Assembly (NCBI GenBank): GCA_900554905.1
Contig: USJB01000003.1
Location: 1 to 22,664 of the forward strand
DNA length: 22,664 nt
Direction: 5' to 3'
Origin: an uncultured Collinsella sp.
GTDB taxonomy: Bacteria; Actinomycetota; Coriobacteriia; Coriobacteriales; Coriobacteriaceae
In this document: positions 14,686 through 21,282 of the stretch, one piece after another
Numbering within the stretch: the first letter of the stretch is position 1
Layout of the letters: every line of letters starts with the position of its first letter
Position numbers and translations under genes: made by a program
The notes under the pieces: model-generated
Told to the model about the DNA's origin: nothing
Databases searched by the model: none
What the model saw: only the letters and a program-made list of their open reading frames with translations

Positions 14686-15024
14686 TTAGCCCCTCAATCC
14701 AGAGAACAGAGCAAGAGCCTCGCCAAAGCCAGCATCGAGCAGAGCGATGACGACGCCGACGACGATCAGAGAAGCGCAAACGACGACCGAGTAGTTCACG
14801 AGCTCCTTCTTATCGGGCCACGTGACACGCTTCATCTCGGACTTGACCGAAGCGAAATACTTCTTGGTGCGGGCGAAGAAACCAGGCTTCTCGTTCTTCT
14901 TGGACTTCGCAGCCTTCTCGTTCTTCTTGGCAACGGCCTTCTTGGCCTCAACCTTGGAGTTGGCGGCAGCGTTGTTGGCAGGTGCCGGCTGCTGAGCCTT
15001 CTTCTTGTTCTTCTTGTTGGCCAT
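14686..15024 (-). CDS. secE: Preprotein translocase subunit SecE
   Basis: A 112-residue membrane protein that clamps SecY in the Sec channel. The C-terminal half is the conserved core: FASVKSEMKRVTWPDKKEL (near 58-76) followed by one membrane helix VVVCASLIVVGVVIALLDAG. The first 50 residues are a long Lys/Ala-rich extension (repeated KKN and AKK), found in many actinobacterial SecE proteins and likely disordered. GGAGGT lies seven bases before the ATG. It follows tRNA-Trp and precedes nusG with a three-base gap, the standard secE-nusG arrangement. Confidence 0.97.
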   Translation of the reverse strand: MANKKNKKKAQQPAPANNAAANSKVEAKKAVAKKNEKAAKSKKNEKPGFFARTKKYFASVKSEMKRVTWPDKKELVNYSVVVCASLIVVGVVIALLDAGFGEALALFSGLRG

Positions 15025-15063
15025 TTGGGTTACCTCCGCGCAATGCGCTTATACATGAGTAAA

Positions 15064-15091
15064 CCGTAAGCCCCCAATTGGGAGCTTACGG
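15064..15091 (-). terminator. Hairpin between tRNA-Trp and secE
   Basis: CCGTAAGC (15064-15071) pairs with GCTTACGG (15084-15091), with a CCC/GGG inner stem, and the minus-strand copy runs into TTTAC. It could be a leaky terminator or a processing stem that frees the 3' end of the tRNA. A possible extra promoter for secE, TTGGGG with TATAAG at 18 bases, overlaps it. Confidence 0.5.
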
Positions 15092-15100
15092 AATAATGAC

Positions 15101-15176
15101 TGGCACGCCAGGAAGGACTCGAACCCTCAACACTCGGTTTTGGAGACCGATGCTCTACCAATTGAACTACTGGCGT
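15101..15176 (-). tRNA. tRNA-Trp (anticodon CCA)
   Basis: A full 76-base cloverleaf: acceptor ACGCCAG/CTGGCGT, D stem GTTC/GAGC, anticodon loop CTCCAAA and T loop TTCGAGT, with an encoded CCA. It lies within the rpmG-secE transcription unit. Confidence 0.97.
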
Positions 15177-15189
15177 ATGTGACTAGAGA

Positions 15190-15339
15190 CTAGCGAGTCT
15201 CTTTGTGCAGCGTGTGATGACGGCACCAGGGGCAATACTTCTTGATCTCCATACGATCAGGCATGTTCGCCTTGTTCTTGGTGGTCGTATAGTTGCGGCG
15301 CTTGCACTCAGTGCACGCAAGAGTAACTAGAGTACGCAT
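15190..15339 (-). CDS. rpmG: 50S ribosomal protein L33
   Basis: A 49-residue ribosomal protein of the large subunit E-site region. Its sequence opens MRTLVTLACTECKRRNYTTT and ends with a second zinc pair, YCPWCRHHTLH. All four cysteines (CxxC twice) are present, so it is the zinc-binding C+ form. Many genomes hold a zinc-free paralogue induced in zinc starvation, but none is seen here. It is the first gene after the strong promoter at 15385-15414 and precedes tRNA-Trp, secE and nusG, the classic arrangement in Gram-positive bacteria. The ATG is at 15339 with AGGA upstream. Confidence 0.97.
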   Translation of the reverse strand: MRTLVTLACTECKRRNYTTTKNKANMPDRMEIKKYCPWCRHHTLHKETR

Positions 15340-15384
15340 GTATCCTGAACCTTTCATATCCGCCCCGTACGGGCACGAGATGGT

Positions 15385-15414
15385 ACTTTATCAGCTCTAT
15401 GTAAGTGCTGTCAA
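15385..15414 (-). promoter_or_regulatory. Promoter of the rpmG-tRNA-Trp-secE-nusG-rplKA unit
   Basis: TTGACA (15409-15414), 18 bases, TAAAGT (15385-15390), giving a leader of about 40 bases to rpmG. The context GAGGTTTTCATTGACAGC matches the tRNA-Tyr promoter at 17 of 18 bases. Confidence 0.8.
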
Positions 15415-15436
15415 TGAAAACCTCGAATCAATTGGT

Positions 15437-15485
15437 TCTCGCTGGATCCATTCATATTTGGAACACATCAATGAAGCCAGCGAGA
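15437..15485. repeat. Inverted repeat upstream of the rpmG promoter
   Basis: Outer arms TCTCGCTGG and CCAGCGAGA are perfect; extended to 19 bases they match at 16 positions. It lies 23 bases upstream of the -35 element, where an activator site could be. Its function is unknown. Confidence 0.5.
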
Positions 15486-15558
15486 TCTAATCGATCCCTC
15501 ACGCTCGGCTTAAGGGCGAGCGAAGCGCAATCGGCAGGGAACAAGCCCCGCGTAGAAA

Positions 15559-15589
15559 AGAACCCGGCACCCTATAAGTGCCGGGTTCT
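15559..15589 (-). terminator. Terminator of tuf
   Basis: A perfect 12-bp stem, AGAACCCGGCAC (15559-15570) with GTGCCGGGTTCT (15578-15589), and a seven-base loop. On the minus strand it runs into TTTTCT, 28 bases after the tuf stop. Confidence 0.92.
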
Positions 15590-15616
15590 CTAAGTCAGCT
15601 ATATCAAAGAGCTAAT

Positions 15617-16807
15617 TTACTCAATGATCGTGGAGACGATGCCCGAACCGACGGTGTGGCCACCCTCGCGGATAGCGAAGCGCAGGCCCTCCTCCATGGC
15701 GATCGGGTGGATGAGGTCGCCCTCGATGGTGATGTGGTCACCAGGCATAGCCATCTCGGTGCCCTCGGGCAGCTTGACCGTACCGGTAACGTCGGTGGTA
15801 CGGAAGTAGAACTGAGGACGATAACCATCGAAGAACGGGGTGTGACGACCGCCCTCCTCCTTGGTCAGAACGTAGATCTCGCCGGTGAACTTGGTGTGCG
15901 GGGTAACCGAACCGGGCTTGCAGAGAACCTGGCCGCGCTCGATGTCCTCGCGCTTGATGCCGCGGAGCAGCAGACCGACGTTGTCGCCAGCCTCGCAGAA
16001 GTCCATGGACTTACGGAACATCTCGATACCGGTAACGACGGTGTTCTGGGTATCCTTGATGCCGACGATCTCGACGGGCTCGTTGAGCTTGAGCTCACCG
16101 CGCTCGACACGGCCGGTAGCAACGGTACCACGGCCGGAGATGGTCATAACGTCCTCAACGGCCATCAGGAACGGGAGGTCGTTGTTACGAGCAGGCGTCG
16201 GGATGTACTCGTCGACGGCCTTCATGAGCTCGCGGATAGCGTCCATCCACTTGGCGTCGCCCTCGAGAGCGCCCAGAGCGGAACCACGGATGACGGGGAT
16301 GTCGTCGCCGGGGAAATCGTACTCGGAGAGGAGCTCACGGGTCTCCATCTCGACGAGGTCGATGAGCTCGTCATCGTCGACCATGTCGCACTTGTTCAGG
16401 AAGACGACGATGTAGGGAACGCCGACCTGACGGGCGAGCAGGATGTGCTCGCGGGTCTGAGCCATGGGGCCGTCGGTAGCGGCGATGACCAGGATAGCGC
16501 CGTCCATCTGAGCAGCACCGGAGATCATGTTCTTGACGTAGTCAGCGTGGCCCGGGCAGTCAACGTGAGCGTAGTGACGGGCAGCGGTCTCGTACTCAAC
16601 GTGGGAGACGGAAATCGTAATGCCGCGCTCGCGCTCCTCGGGAGCCTTGTCGATGTTCTCGAACGCAGTGAAGTCAGCCTTGCAGCCCTCGGTCTCAGAG
16701 AGAACCTTGGTGATGGCGGCGGTCAGCGTGGTCTTGCCGTGGTCGACGTGACCAATGGTGCCGATGTTAACATGCGGCTTAGTGCGCTCAAACTTCTCTT
16801 TGGCCAT
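15617..16807 (-). CDS. tuf: Elongation factor Tu
   Basis: A 396-residue GTPase that brings aminoacyl-tRNA to the ribosomal A site. The G domain shows GHVDHGKT (19-26), the switch I segment EERERGITI (57-65), DCPGH (83-87) and NKCD (138-141). Domain 2 has MTISGRGTVATGRVERG, and domain 3 ends with GGHTVGSGIVSTIIE. The length is standard. The start at 16807 has GGAGGG upstream. It lies directly behind tRNA-Tyr, tRNA-Thr and tRNA-Met, as tufB lies behind tRNA genes in E. coli, and probably shares their transcript. An extended -10 element TGGTATAAA on the minus strand (16851-16856 core) may give tuf extra transcription. Confidence 0.98.
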   Translation of the reverse strand: MAKEKFERTKPHVNIGTIGHVDHGKTTLTAAITKVLSETEGCKADFTAFENIDKAPEERERGITISVSHVEYETAARHYAHVDCPGHADYVKNMISGAAQMDGAILVIAATDGPMAQTREHILLARQVGVPYIVVFLNKCDMVDDDELIDLVEMETRELLSEYDFPGDDIPVIRGSALGALEGDAKWMDAIRELMKAVDEYIPTPARNNDLPFLMAVEDVMTISGRGTVATGRVERGELKLNEPVEIVGIKDTQNTVVTGIEMFRKSMDFCEAGDNVGLLLRGIKREDIERGQVLCKPGSVTPHTKFTGEIYVLTKEEGGRHTPFFDGYRPQFYFRTTDVTGTVKLPEGTEMAMPGDHITIEGDLIHPIAMEEGLRFAIREGGHTVGSGIVSTIIE

Positions 16808-16861
16808 AAAGCCCTCCTCTTAACAGGTCGTCCCCGGACGGGACTTTGCCTTTATACCATA

Positions 16862-16892
16862 GTGGCCTCTCAACATACTATTGAGAAGCCAC
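16862..16892 (-). promoter_or_regulatory. Hairpin between tRNA-Met and tuf
   Basis: GTGGCCTCTCAA (16862-16873) pairs with TTGAGAAGCCAC (16881-16892) with one mismatch and a seven-base loop. There is no T-run. It may be a processing stem separating the tRNAs from tuf mRNA. The extended -10 element at 16851-16859 follows it immediately. Confidence 0.5.
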
Positions 16893-16903
16893 CGTGTTAC
16901 CTA

Positions 16904-16980
16904 TGGTAGCGGTGACTGGATTCGAACCAGTGACGCCACGGGTATGAACCGTGTGCTCTAACCAACTGAGCTACACCGCC
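16904..16980 (-). tRNA. tRNA-Met (anticodon CAT)
   Basis: A 77-base cloverleaf with acceptor GGCGGTG/CACCGCT (first pair G-U), anticodon loop TTCATAC and an encoded CCA. The paired acceptor end and the CACGG/CCGTG anticodon stem without three G-C pairs next to the loop argue for elongator, not initiator. A modified tRNA-Ile reading AUA cannot be excluded from sequence alone. Confidence 0.93.
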
Positions 16981-16983
16981 GGA

Positions 16984-17059
16984 TGGAGCCTGCAACCAGA
17001 CTTGAACTGGTGACCTCTTCGTTACCAACGAAGTGCTCTACCGACTGAGCTATACAGGC
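16984..17059 (-). tRNA. tRNA-Thr (anticodon GGT)
   Basis: A 76-base cloverleaf: acceptor GCCTGTA/TGCAGGC, anticodon loop TTGGTAA, T loop TTCAAGT, encoded CCA. Only three bases separate it from tRNA-Met. Confidence 0.96.
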
Positions 17060-17069
17060 ACTTGACGGG

Positions 17070-17151
17070 TGGGAGCTATAGGATTCGAACCTATGTAGGC
17101 AGAGCCAACGGGTTTACAGCCCGTCCCCATTAACCACTCGGGCAAACTCCC
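17070..17151 (-). tRNA. tRNA-Tyr (anticodon GTA)
   Basis: An 82-base class II tRNA with a long variable arm: acceptor GGGAGTT/AGCTCCC, anticodon loop CTGTAAA. The discriminator A is followed by CCC, so unlike its neighbours the CCA end is not encoded. First gene of the tRNA-tuf unit. Confidence 0.96.
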
Positions 17152-17213
17152 AATCGTTCAAGTATCCGCAGGTTCTTTGGTCTTTTGGACCGCCGCCCCC
17201 GCGAACGAAAAAG

Positions 17214-17243
17214 ATAATACGATGCAACCTTGGGGGCTGTCAA
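17214..17243 (-). promoter_or_regulatory. Promoter of the tRNA-Tyr/Thr/Met-tuf unit
   Basis: TTGACA (17238-17243), 18 bases, TATTAT (17214-17219). Transcription would start about 55 bases before tRNA-Tyr. Confidence 0.85.
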
Positions 17244-17458
17244 CGAAAACCTCTAGATACACGGTGCCGGGCGTATCTATATGCCTTTGACCTGCGTTTT
17301 TGTTGAGTTTAGATATGAAGGGCGGTGGATTTCGCTACGCTGGTGACATTTCCCAAGGGAACACTTTGGCACGGTGGAGTACGCCTACAGCATCGACCTT
17401 CGATAACGACCCTCTCGCACTATTACATAGGTCGCGATCGAGCTTTTCCGGCACGGAC

Positions 17459-17601
17459 GAGTGTGGATTATCTCCCGTTTGAAATCGAGCGTGGATAATC
17501 TCCCTCTTTTAGCACGGCTTCGAACCCAAAGTGGCAGATTATCCACGCTCATTCACTAGGCGGTAGATTTTCCACGCTCGTACGTCCAGAAATCCACGCT
17601 C
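17459..17601. repeat. Cluster of five GAGCGTGGATAATCT repeats in both orientations
   Basis: Forward copies lie at 17459-17476 (GAGTGTGGATTATCTCCC) and 17487-17504 (GAGCGTGGATAATCTCCC). Inverted copies lie at 17536-17550, 17565-17579 and, shortened, 17588-17601. Copies at 17487-17501 and 17536-17550 are exact reverse complements over 15 bases. The stretch from 17254 to 17458 contains no gene or structure I can support. Confidence 0.8.
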
Positions 17602-17632
17602 AAGGTAAACGGCTGGGCCCGCTCCCGCCTTT

Positions 17633-17770
17633 GTCTCTATCTGTAACATTTAGAGAACATTTTCTCCCCTATCTGTTACAGATCGAGATGTTTCGCAGAG
17701 ACCCTGGCTTACGTCTCATTCTGTAACAGTACGAACGGTTTTCCGCCCCTTCGTGTTACAGATCGAGACA
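17633..17770. repeat. Two 58-bp direct repeats, each a GTCTC...CTGTAACA dyad
   Basis: Copies 17633-17690 and 17713-17770 align without gaps. Each begins GTCTC, carries CTGTAACA, a middle with TTTTC and CCCC, and ends TGTTACAGATCGAGA, whose reverse complement resembles the start of the unit. Each can therefore fold into a stem. They lie immediately beyond the 3' end of the unassigned gene at 17776. Confidence 0.8.
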
Positions 17771-17775
17771 TTTAT

Positions 17776-18774
17776 CTATTCTCGCCTTACATCCACGACA
17801 TCTGCCCAGTCAATAACGTCGTAGTCATCATCGCTTCGCCAGACGACACACTTGGGTCGTGAATCCGCTTGGGCTGCATCGTCCCTCGCCGCTTGTGGAC
17901 GACTCGCAAAGAAGCGCCCAAGCTCAGCTCGCGGCAAGATAATCCCTTGCACGCTCCCGCCACCCGCAAGACACACACGCGCCCAGCGACCAGCCTTTTC
18001 ATATAAGAGCCAATTGGCAACCTGCGAAGATCTGCCCTCAGGCACTTTATCCCCTGGAATATCAGGAACAAACATGGGGTCGACCTCCTCCAGTTGAGCA
18101 AAGCCCATCCCCTCCAAACGCGAACCAAGTTTTTCCTTAGCGTAACCGCTCAGCTCGCGCTTGATCATGCCTGCAATACGCCGGGCCGTCCTACCATGGG
18201 GATCAAACCGGCTGCATCCGCGCTCATAGGCAGCCAGCGCATCCATAAGCACGTAGACCTCGCTCAAATTGAGCGGCAGCGCCAGCGGGTGTACCGAGGA
18301 CCTGAATTCGCCGCGATACCCAAACTCCTCGGCCACGCACATGCCGCCGATACGCACGCCATCGCGAATCCTGGCACGGCGCTCCCCCACCGCGTTCTTG
18401 CTGCACAGCAAAACGTTATAGGCGATGTCTTCCTGCGAGCGCTCTTCGTGGGAAACGGTGAGCATAATCAAGTCCGCCTCTTCACCGCCAATAAAGGAAT
18501 CCTTGAGTTCGTAGCCCTTCATGCCTTTGTTAGACGGCTCAGCTGCAAGCAGCGCAAAAAGCTCGTGCACCTGATGGTAGAGCGCTAGGCGTCCCTCCAA
18601 ATATGGACCATCGGGTCCATTTGCATACGCCTTGACATGCATCCGCAAGGCCCCCGTGTCGACGGGCGCTACCGCCATCTGGCTAATAGCATATCCCTCG
18701 CCTGGACGGGAAATCATATCGTTGAGCTCGACCGCATCTGGCATGTTTCTTTTTATGTACTGTCCAAGCAGCAT
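17776..18774 (-). CDS. Unassigned protein, second gene of a pair
   Basis: I do not recognise this 332-residue protein. It begins MLLGQYIKRNMPDAVELNDM and looks soluble, with no signal peptide or membrane helix. The middle holds a Leu/Ala-rich stretch around PLNLSEVYVLMDALAAYERG. The end is acidic and aromatic (RSDDDYDVIDWADVVDVRRE). The start is uncertain: the ATG at 18774 or a TTG at 18795 (eight bases after the upstream stop) are both possible, and neither has a strong ribosome binding site. It follows the gene at 18804-19475 closely, so the two are probably one operon. Codon use is less GC-biased than in the ribosomal genes nearby. No function is claimed. Confidence 0.7.
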   Translation of the reverse strand: MLLGQYIKRNMPDAVELNDMISRPGEGYAISQMAVAPVDTGALRMHVKAYANGPDGPYLEGRLALYHQVHELFALLAAEPSNKGMKGYELKDSFIGGEEADLIMLTVSHEERSQEDIAYNVLLCSKNAVGERRARIRDGVRIGGMCVAEEFGYRGEFRSSVHPLALPLNLSEVYVLMDALAAYERGCSRFDPHGRTARRIAGMIKRELSGYAKEKLGSRLEGMGFAQLEEVDPMFVPDIPGDKVPEGRSSQVANWLLYEKAGRWARVCLAGGGSVQGIILPRAELGRFFASRPQAARDDAAQADSRPKCVVWRSDDDYDVIDWADVVDVRRE

Positions 18775-18803
18775 TGGCGGCGCCCGCCTTTCCAATCTTT
18801 AAC

Positions 18804-19475
18804 CTATCGATTTTTTCTCTTCGAGTCCATCTCAAGATAGCGTTGGATTTTGTCGAGCGACAAATTGGTCCGGCCCAGGGACTCTGCCGCCGTCAAAATC
18901 TTCTGTGCAAGATTTGATCCAAAGTAGTAAATCACATCTCCATTGGCGATGCGCTCAACGTATTCGTCTCCAATCTTATTAATAAGGGAGAAAAACTCGG
19001 GGCACAGCATGGGATAACGCTCAGCTATTTCCGTAATCCCCGCATGGCCAAAATCGGCAACGTCCTCGCACTGCCGCTCAAGATCTTCGATACCGTGGCC
19101 ATTAAGGCCGCGCCCGCAGGAAAAAGCAAGGCCGCGAGACAGGGCAGTTTTGACGCGTTGCCCCTGCTCGTTCGATAGCTTTCCACCCAGCAGAGCTCGC
19201 ATCATGATCTGGCAGCAAGCGTACGTAGGTCGATAGAGAAAATCGACACGTGCATCACTGGGCATATGGCAATCGCTGCTCAGAGGAAAACAACCGTCTT
19301 CTCGTTGCGACTCGAGAATGACATCGAGGGACTCGCGCCAATCCGGATCGTCATCCAAACCATAATCGCGAAAGTAGCGCAGTAGCTGCATCTCCATATC
19401 CATGGCACGGATGCTGATGATCGGCTTATTTGTTGCCCTGTCCTTGCCGGCAATGTCGCAAAGAGAGTAAATCAT
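18804..19475 (-). CDS. Unassigned protein with QxxDG motif, first gene of a pair
   Basis: A 223-residue soluble protein I cannot name. VILESQREDGCFPLSSD (52-68) contains the QxxDG turn common in alpha/alpha-toroid proteins such as terpene cyclases and prenyltransferase beta subunits. A later helix-like block, ALSRGLAFSCGRGLNGHGIE (111-130), would fit a second toroid repeat. The protein is short for a full toroid and shows no cyclase DxDD or zinc site, so this is only a fold-level hint. Five cysteines occur between 62 and 158. The start is supported by AAAGGA before the ATG at 19475. A dyad GCCAACGA/TCGTTGGC (19504-19526) lies in its leader and a 17-bp perfect dyad at 19567-19583 further upstream, both possible control sites. 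Confidence 0.72.
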   Translation of the reverse strand: MIYSLCDIAGKDRATNKPIISIRAMDMEMQLLRYFRDYGLDDDPDWRESLDVILESQREDGCFPLSSDCHMPSDARVDFLYRPTYACCQIMMRALLGGKLSNEQGQRVKTALSRGLAFSCGRGLNGHGIEDLERQCEDVADFGHAGITEIAERYPMLCPEFFSLINKIGDEYVERIANGDVIYYFGSNLAQKILTAAESLGRTNLSLDKIQRYLEMDSKRKNR

Positions 19476-19503
19476 GGTCTTTTTTCCTTTCCGTAGACCC
19501 TAT

Positions 19504-19583
19504 GCCAACGATTTCCTTTCGTTGGCTTTGTTGACTCCATTCTCTTTTACAAAGCTATATCCAACGACCAAGCAGTGCTTGGT
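19504..19583. promoter_or_regulatory. Two dyads upstream of the unassigned gene pair
   Basis: GCCAACGA (19504-19511) pairs with TCGTTGGC (19519-19526). ACCAAGCAGTGCTTGGT (19567-19583) is a perfect dyad with a one-base centre. The first lies 29 bases from the start codon and the second about 90. Confidence 0.45.
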
Positions 19584-19638
19584 TATTGCAGGTGACGGAA
19601 AAGGAACCAGACCACGTAGGCGCCTACCTAAAAAGAAA

Positions 19639-19669
19639 CGGGCCCTGTCCCATATAGAGACAGAGCCCG
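19639..19669 (-). terminator. Terminator of tRNA-Thr(TGT)
   Basis: CGGGCCCTGTC (19639-19649) pairs with GACAGAGCCCG (19659-19669) with one mismatch. On the minus strand it runs into TTTCTTTTT, ten bases after the tRNA 3' end. Confidence 0.85.
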
Positions 19670-19678
19670 AAACTCTCA

Positions 19679-19753
19679 TGGAGCCAGTGACAGGAATCGA
19701 ACCTGCAACCCACTGATTACAAATCAGTTGCGCTACCGTTGCGCCACACTGGC
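19679..19753 (-). tRNA. tRNA-Thr (anticodon TGT)
   Basis: A 75-base cloverleaf: acceptor GCCAGTG/CACTGGC, D stem GCGC/GCGC, anticodon loop TTTGTAA, T loop TTCGATT, encoded CCA. A single-gene unit with its own promoter and terminator. Confidence 0.96.
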
Positions 19754-19783
19754 ACACTTGGCGCTTTCGCGCGAAGCCTGTTT

Positions 19784-19812
19784 AGAATAAAGGAATTGCG
19801 GACGAGGCGCAA
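19784..19812 (-). promoter_or_regulatory. Promoter of tRNA-Thr(TGT)
   Basis: TTGCGC (19807-19812), 17 bases, TATTCT (19784-19789), about 25 bases before the tRNA 5' end. Confidence 0.6.
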
Positions 19813-19837
19813 CAGGCCCTTTGACCGACCACATCTC

Positions 19838-19905
19838 AAAACTATTCGTCAGAACGAATAGTTTTTATTACAATGAAGAAGATAAAACTATTCGTTCTGA
19901 CGAAG
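19838..19905. promoter_or_regulatory. Palindromic operator pair of the HTH-HipA gene
   Basis: Site 1: AAAACTATTCGT (19838-19849), CAGA, ACGAATAGTTTT (19854-19865), a perfect 12-bp dyad. Site 2: AAAACTATTCGT (19884-19895), TCTG, ACGAA (to 19904), the reverse orientation with a shortened right arm. Site 1 overlaps a possible -10 region (TTGACC at 19822-19827; TATTCG at 19844-19849). Site 2 ends at the ribosome binding site. The layout fits autorepression by the downstream HTH protein. Confidence 0.75.
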
Positions 19906-19914
19906 GGTTTCGCG

Positions 19915-21255
19915 ATGTTGACCACGAAGGAAGCTGCAGAGCTACTCGACATCACCCCGCGCAGGGTGCAGGAGCTCATAAAAAACGGAGCACTTGAGGC
20001 CCGCAAGGCTTCTGGTGTATGGCTCATCGACAAAGACAGCGTCGACACGCGACTCCGTTCCGTGACCAAAACGGGGGGACGTCCCCGCCGCGGCCACGGT
20101 AAGAGCGAGATCGCATTCACCCTCATGAATCGCACACACGAAGTCGCTCAGCTGGTCTACAGCACATCGCGAAAAGACTTTACCCACATCGGCGCCGACG
20201 TCGATCGTGCCCACGCCCCTATTGGAGTATTTGGCCCTAATAGTCCCATATCGCTCGACTCCTTCCGCATCTGGTGGCGCGGCCGCGGTATCCCGCTCGC
20301 ACGCATTGGGCTAGCCTCCCTGCTTGCAGAAGCCGCAGTCGATGTTCCCGATGAACTCGTACAGCGAAATCTTGGCCTCTCCCTATCCGACCAGTATTGG
20401 ATTAGGCCCCAAGACTCCGGTCTCGCGTGGGAAGATATCAATTTCTTCAATAATGCTTTTGACGACGTCTCGCTAACCATTGCACCCTTCGCCCCGGAGG
20501 GTAAGGCAGCTGCCGCAAAGCCTGACAACACCTCGGACGGCAATCTTCAAAAGTACTGGACATGCGAGGATGACCGTCGAATCCTCCACAAGGCAGGTGC
20601 ACATCTAAACCAGGAACCTTATAACGAGCTGGTGGCGACTGCACTTCACCGTCGCATCCTAAACGGTTGCGATTATGTACCCTATTCGCTCGAAGGCGCG
20701 GGTACTTCCGCCTTGAGCACATGCAATGTCTTCTTAACTGACGAAGAAGAATATGTCCCTGCGTTCTATGTAAACCAGCATGCAAATGCAGACGAGCGAC
20801 TAACCGATTACGAACGGTATGTAGCAAACAGCGAGGAGCTTGGAGCGACAGATATAAAAGACGCCCTTGACCGCATGATCGTATGCGATGACATCATTGC
20901 CAACTACGATCGTCATTGGCGCAACTTCGGCCTCGTGCGAAACGTCAACTCACTGGCCTGCAGACCAGCCCCCATCTTCGATTCGGGCTCATCACTCTGG
21001 TGCAACATATCACTAGAGGAGCTTAGGGCGGGAGAGCACAGTTTTACCAGCGCACAATTTCATTCAAGCCCCGCCAAACAAATGTTGCTCGTCGAGGACA
21101 TGGGCTGGTTTGACGGCGGCAAACTCGAAGGCTTCGTTGACGAGGCGATCGAGATTCTGTCTAAAAACGATGCCCTAGCAGCGAGACTGCCTTATCTAAA
21201 AGAGGCGCTAACGTGGCGCCTCGAAAGAATGATCGACATCGCTGAATGGAGTTAG
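19915..21255 (+). CDS. Single-chain HTH plus HipA-like kinase
   Basis: A 446-residue protein joining a DNA-binding domain to a HipA-type Ser/Thr kinase fold. Residues 1-50 are a helix-turn-helix of excisionase/MerR-like type (MLTTKEAAELLDITPRRVQELIKNG, then a wing VWLIDKDSV). The kinase core shows NYDRHWRNFG (330-339): Asp332 and Asn337 fit the catalytic loop of HipA/CtkA, and Asp356 in IFDSGSS fits the metal-binding Asp about 24 residues on. In E. coli HipA the toxin kinase phosphorylates GltX and is held by a separate DNA-binding HipB; here no hipB lies alongside. The start at 19915 has GAAGGG seven bases upstream; an ATG at 19873 lacks a binding site and would put the second operator inside the gene. 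Target and toxicity are unknown. Confidence 0.82.
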   Translation: MLTTKEAAELLDITPRRVQELIKNGALEARKASGVWLIDKDSVDTRLRSVTKTGGRPRRGHGKSEIAFTLMNRTHEVAQLVYSTSRKDFTHIGADVDRAHAPIGVFGPNSPISLDSFRIWWRGRGIPLARIGLASLLAEAAVDVPDELVQRNLGLSLSDQYWIRPQDSGLAWEDINFFNNAFDDVSLTIAPFAPEGKAAAAKPDNTSDGNLQKYWTCEDDRRILHKAGAHLNQEPYNELVATALHRRILNGCDYVPYSLEGAGTSALSTCNVFLTDEEEYVPAFYVNQHANADERLTDYERYVANSEELGATDIKDALDRMIVCDDIIANYDRHWRNFGLVRNVNSLACRPAPIFDSGSSLWCNISLEELRAGEHSFTSAQFHSSPAKQMLLVEDMGWFDGGKLEGFVDEAIEILSKNDALAARLPYLKEALTWRLERMIDIAEWS

Positions 21256-21281
21256 CGAGGCAGCATTGCCCCGCCAACTCC
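21248..21281. terminator. Hairpin between convergent genes
   Basis: GGAGTTAGCGAGGCA (21248-21262) pairs with TGCCCCGCCAACTCC (21267-21281) with two mismatches and a four-base loop. It spans the stop codon of the HipA-like gene. It has no T-run, so efficient termination is doubtful. Confidence 0.45.
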
Positions 21282-21282
21282 C

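Noticed and set aside
12964..15069. 701-codon plus-strand open frame
   Set aside because: It lies opposite rplA, rplK, nusG and secE, all certain genes; long antisense frames are expected in GC-rich DNA.
15578..16909. 443-codon plus-strand open frame
   Set aside because: Antisense of tuf.
17300..17482. 60-codon open frame in the repeat gap
   Set aside because: No binding site and no protein-like composition; its end runs into a repeat copy.
19873..19914. Earlier start for the HTH-HipA gene
   Set aside because: No ribosome binding site precedes the ATG at 19873, and it would place the second operator within the coding part; the ATG at 19915 has GAAGGG at seven bases.
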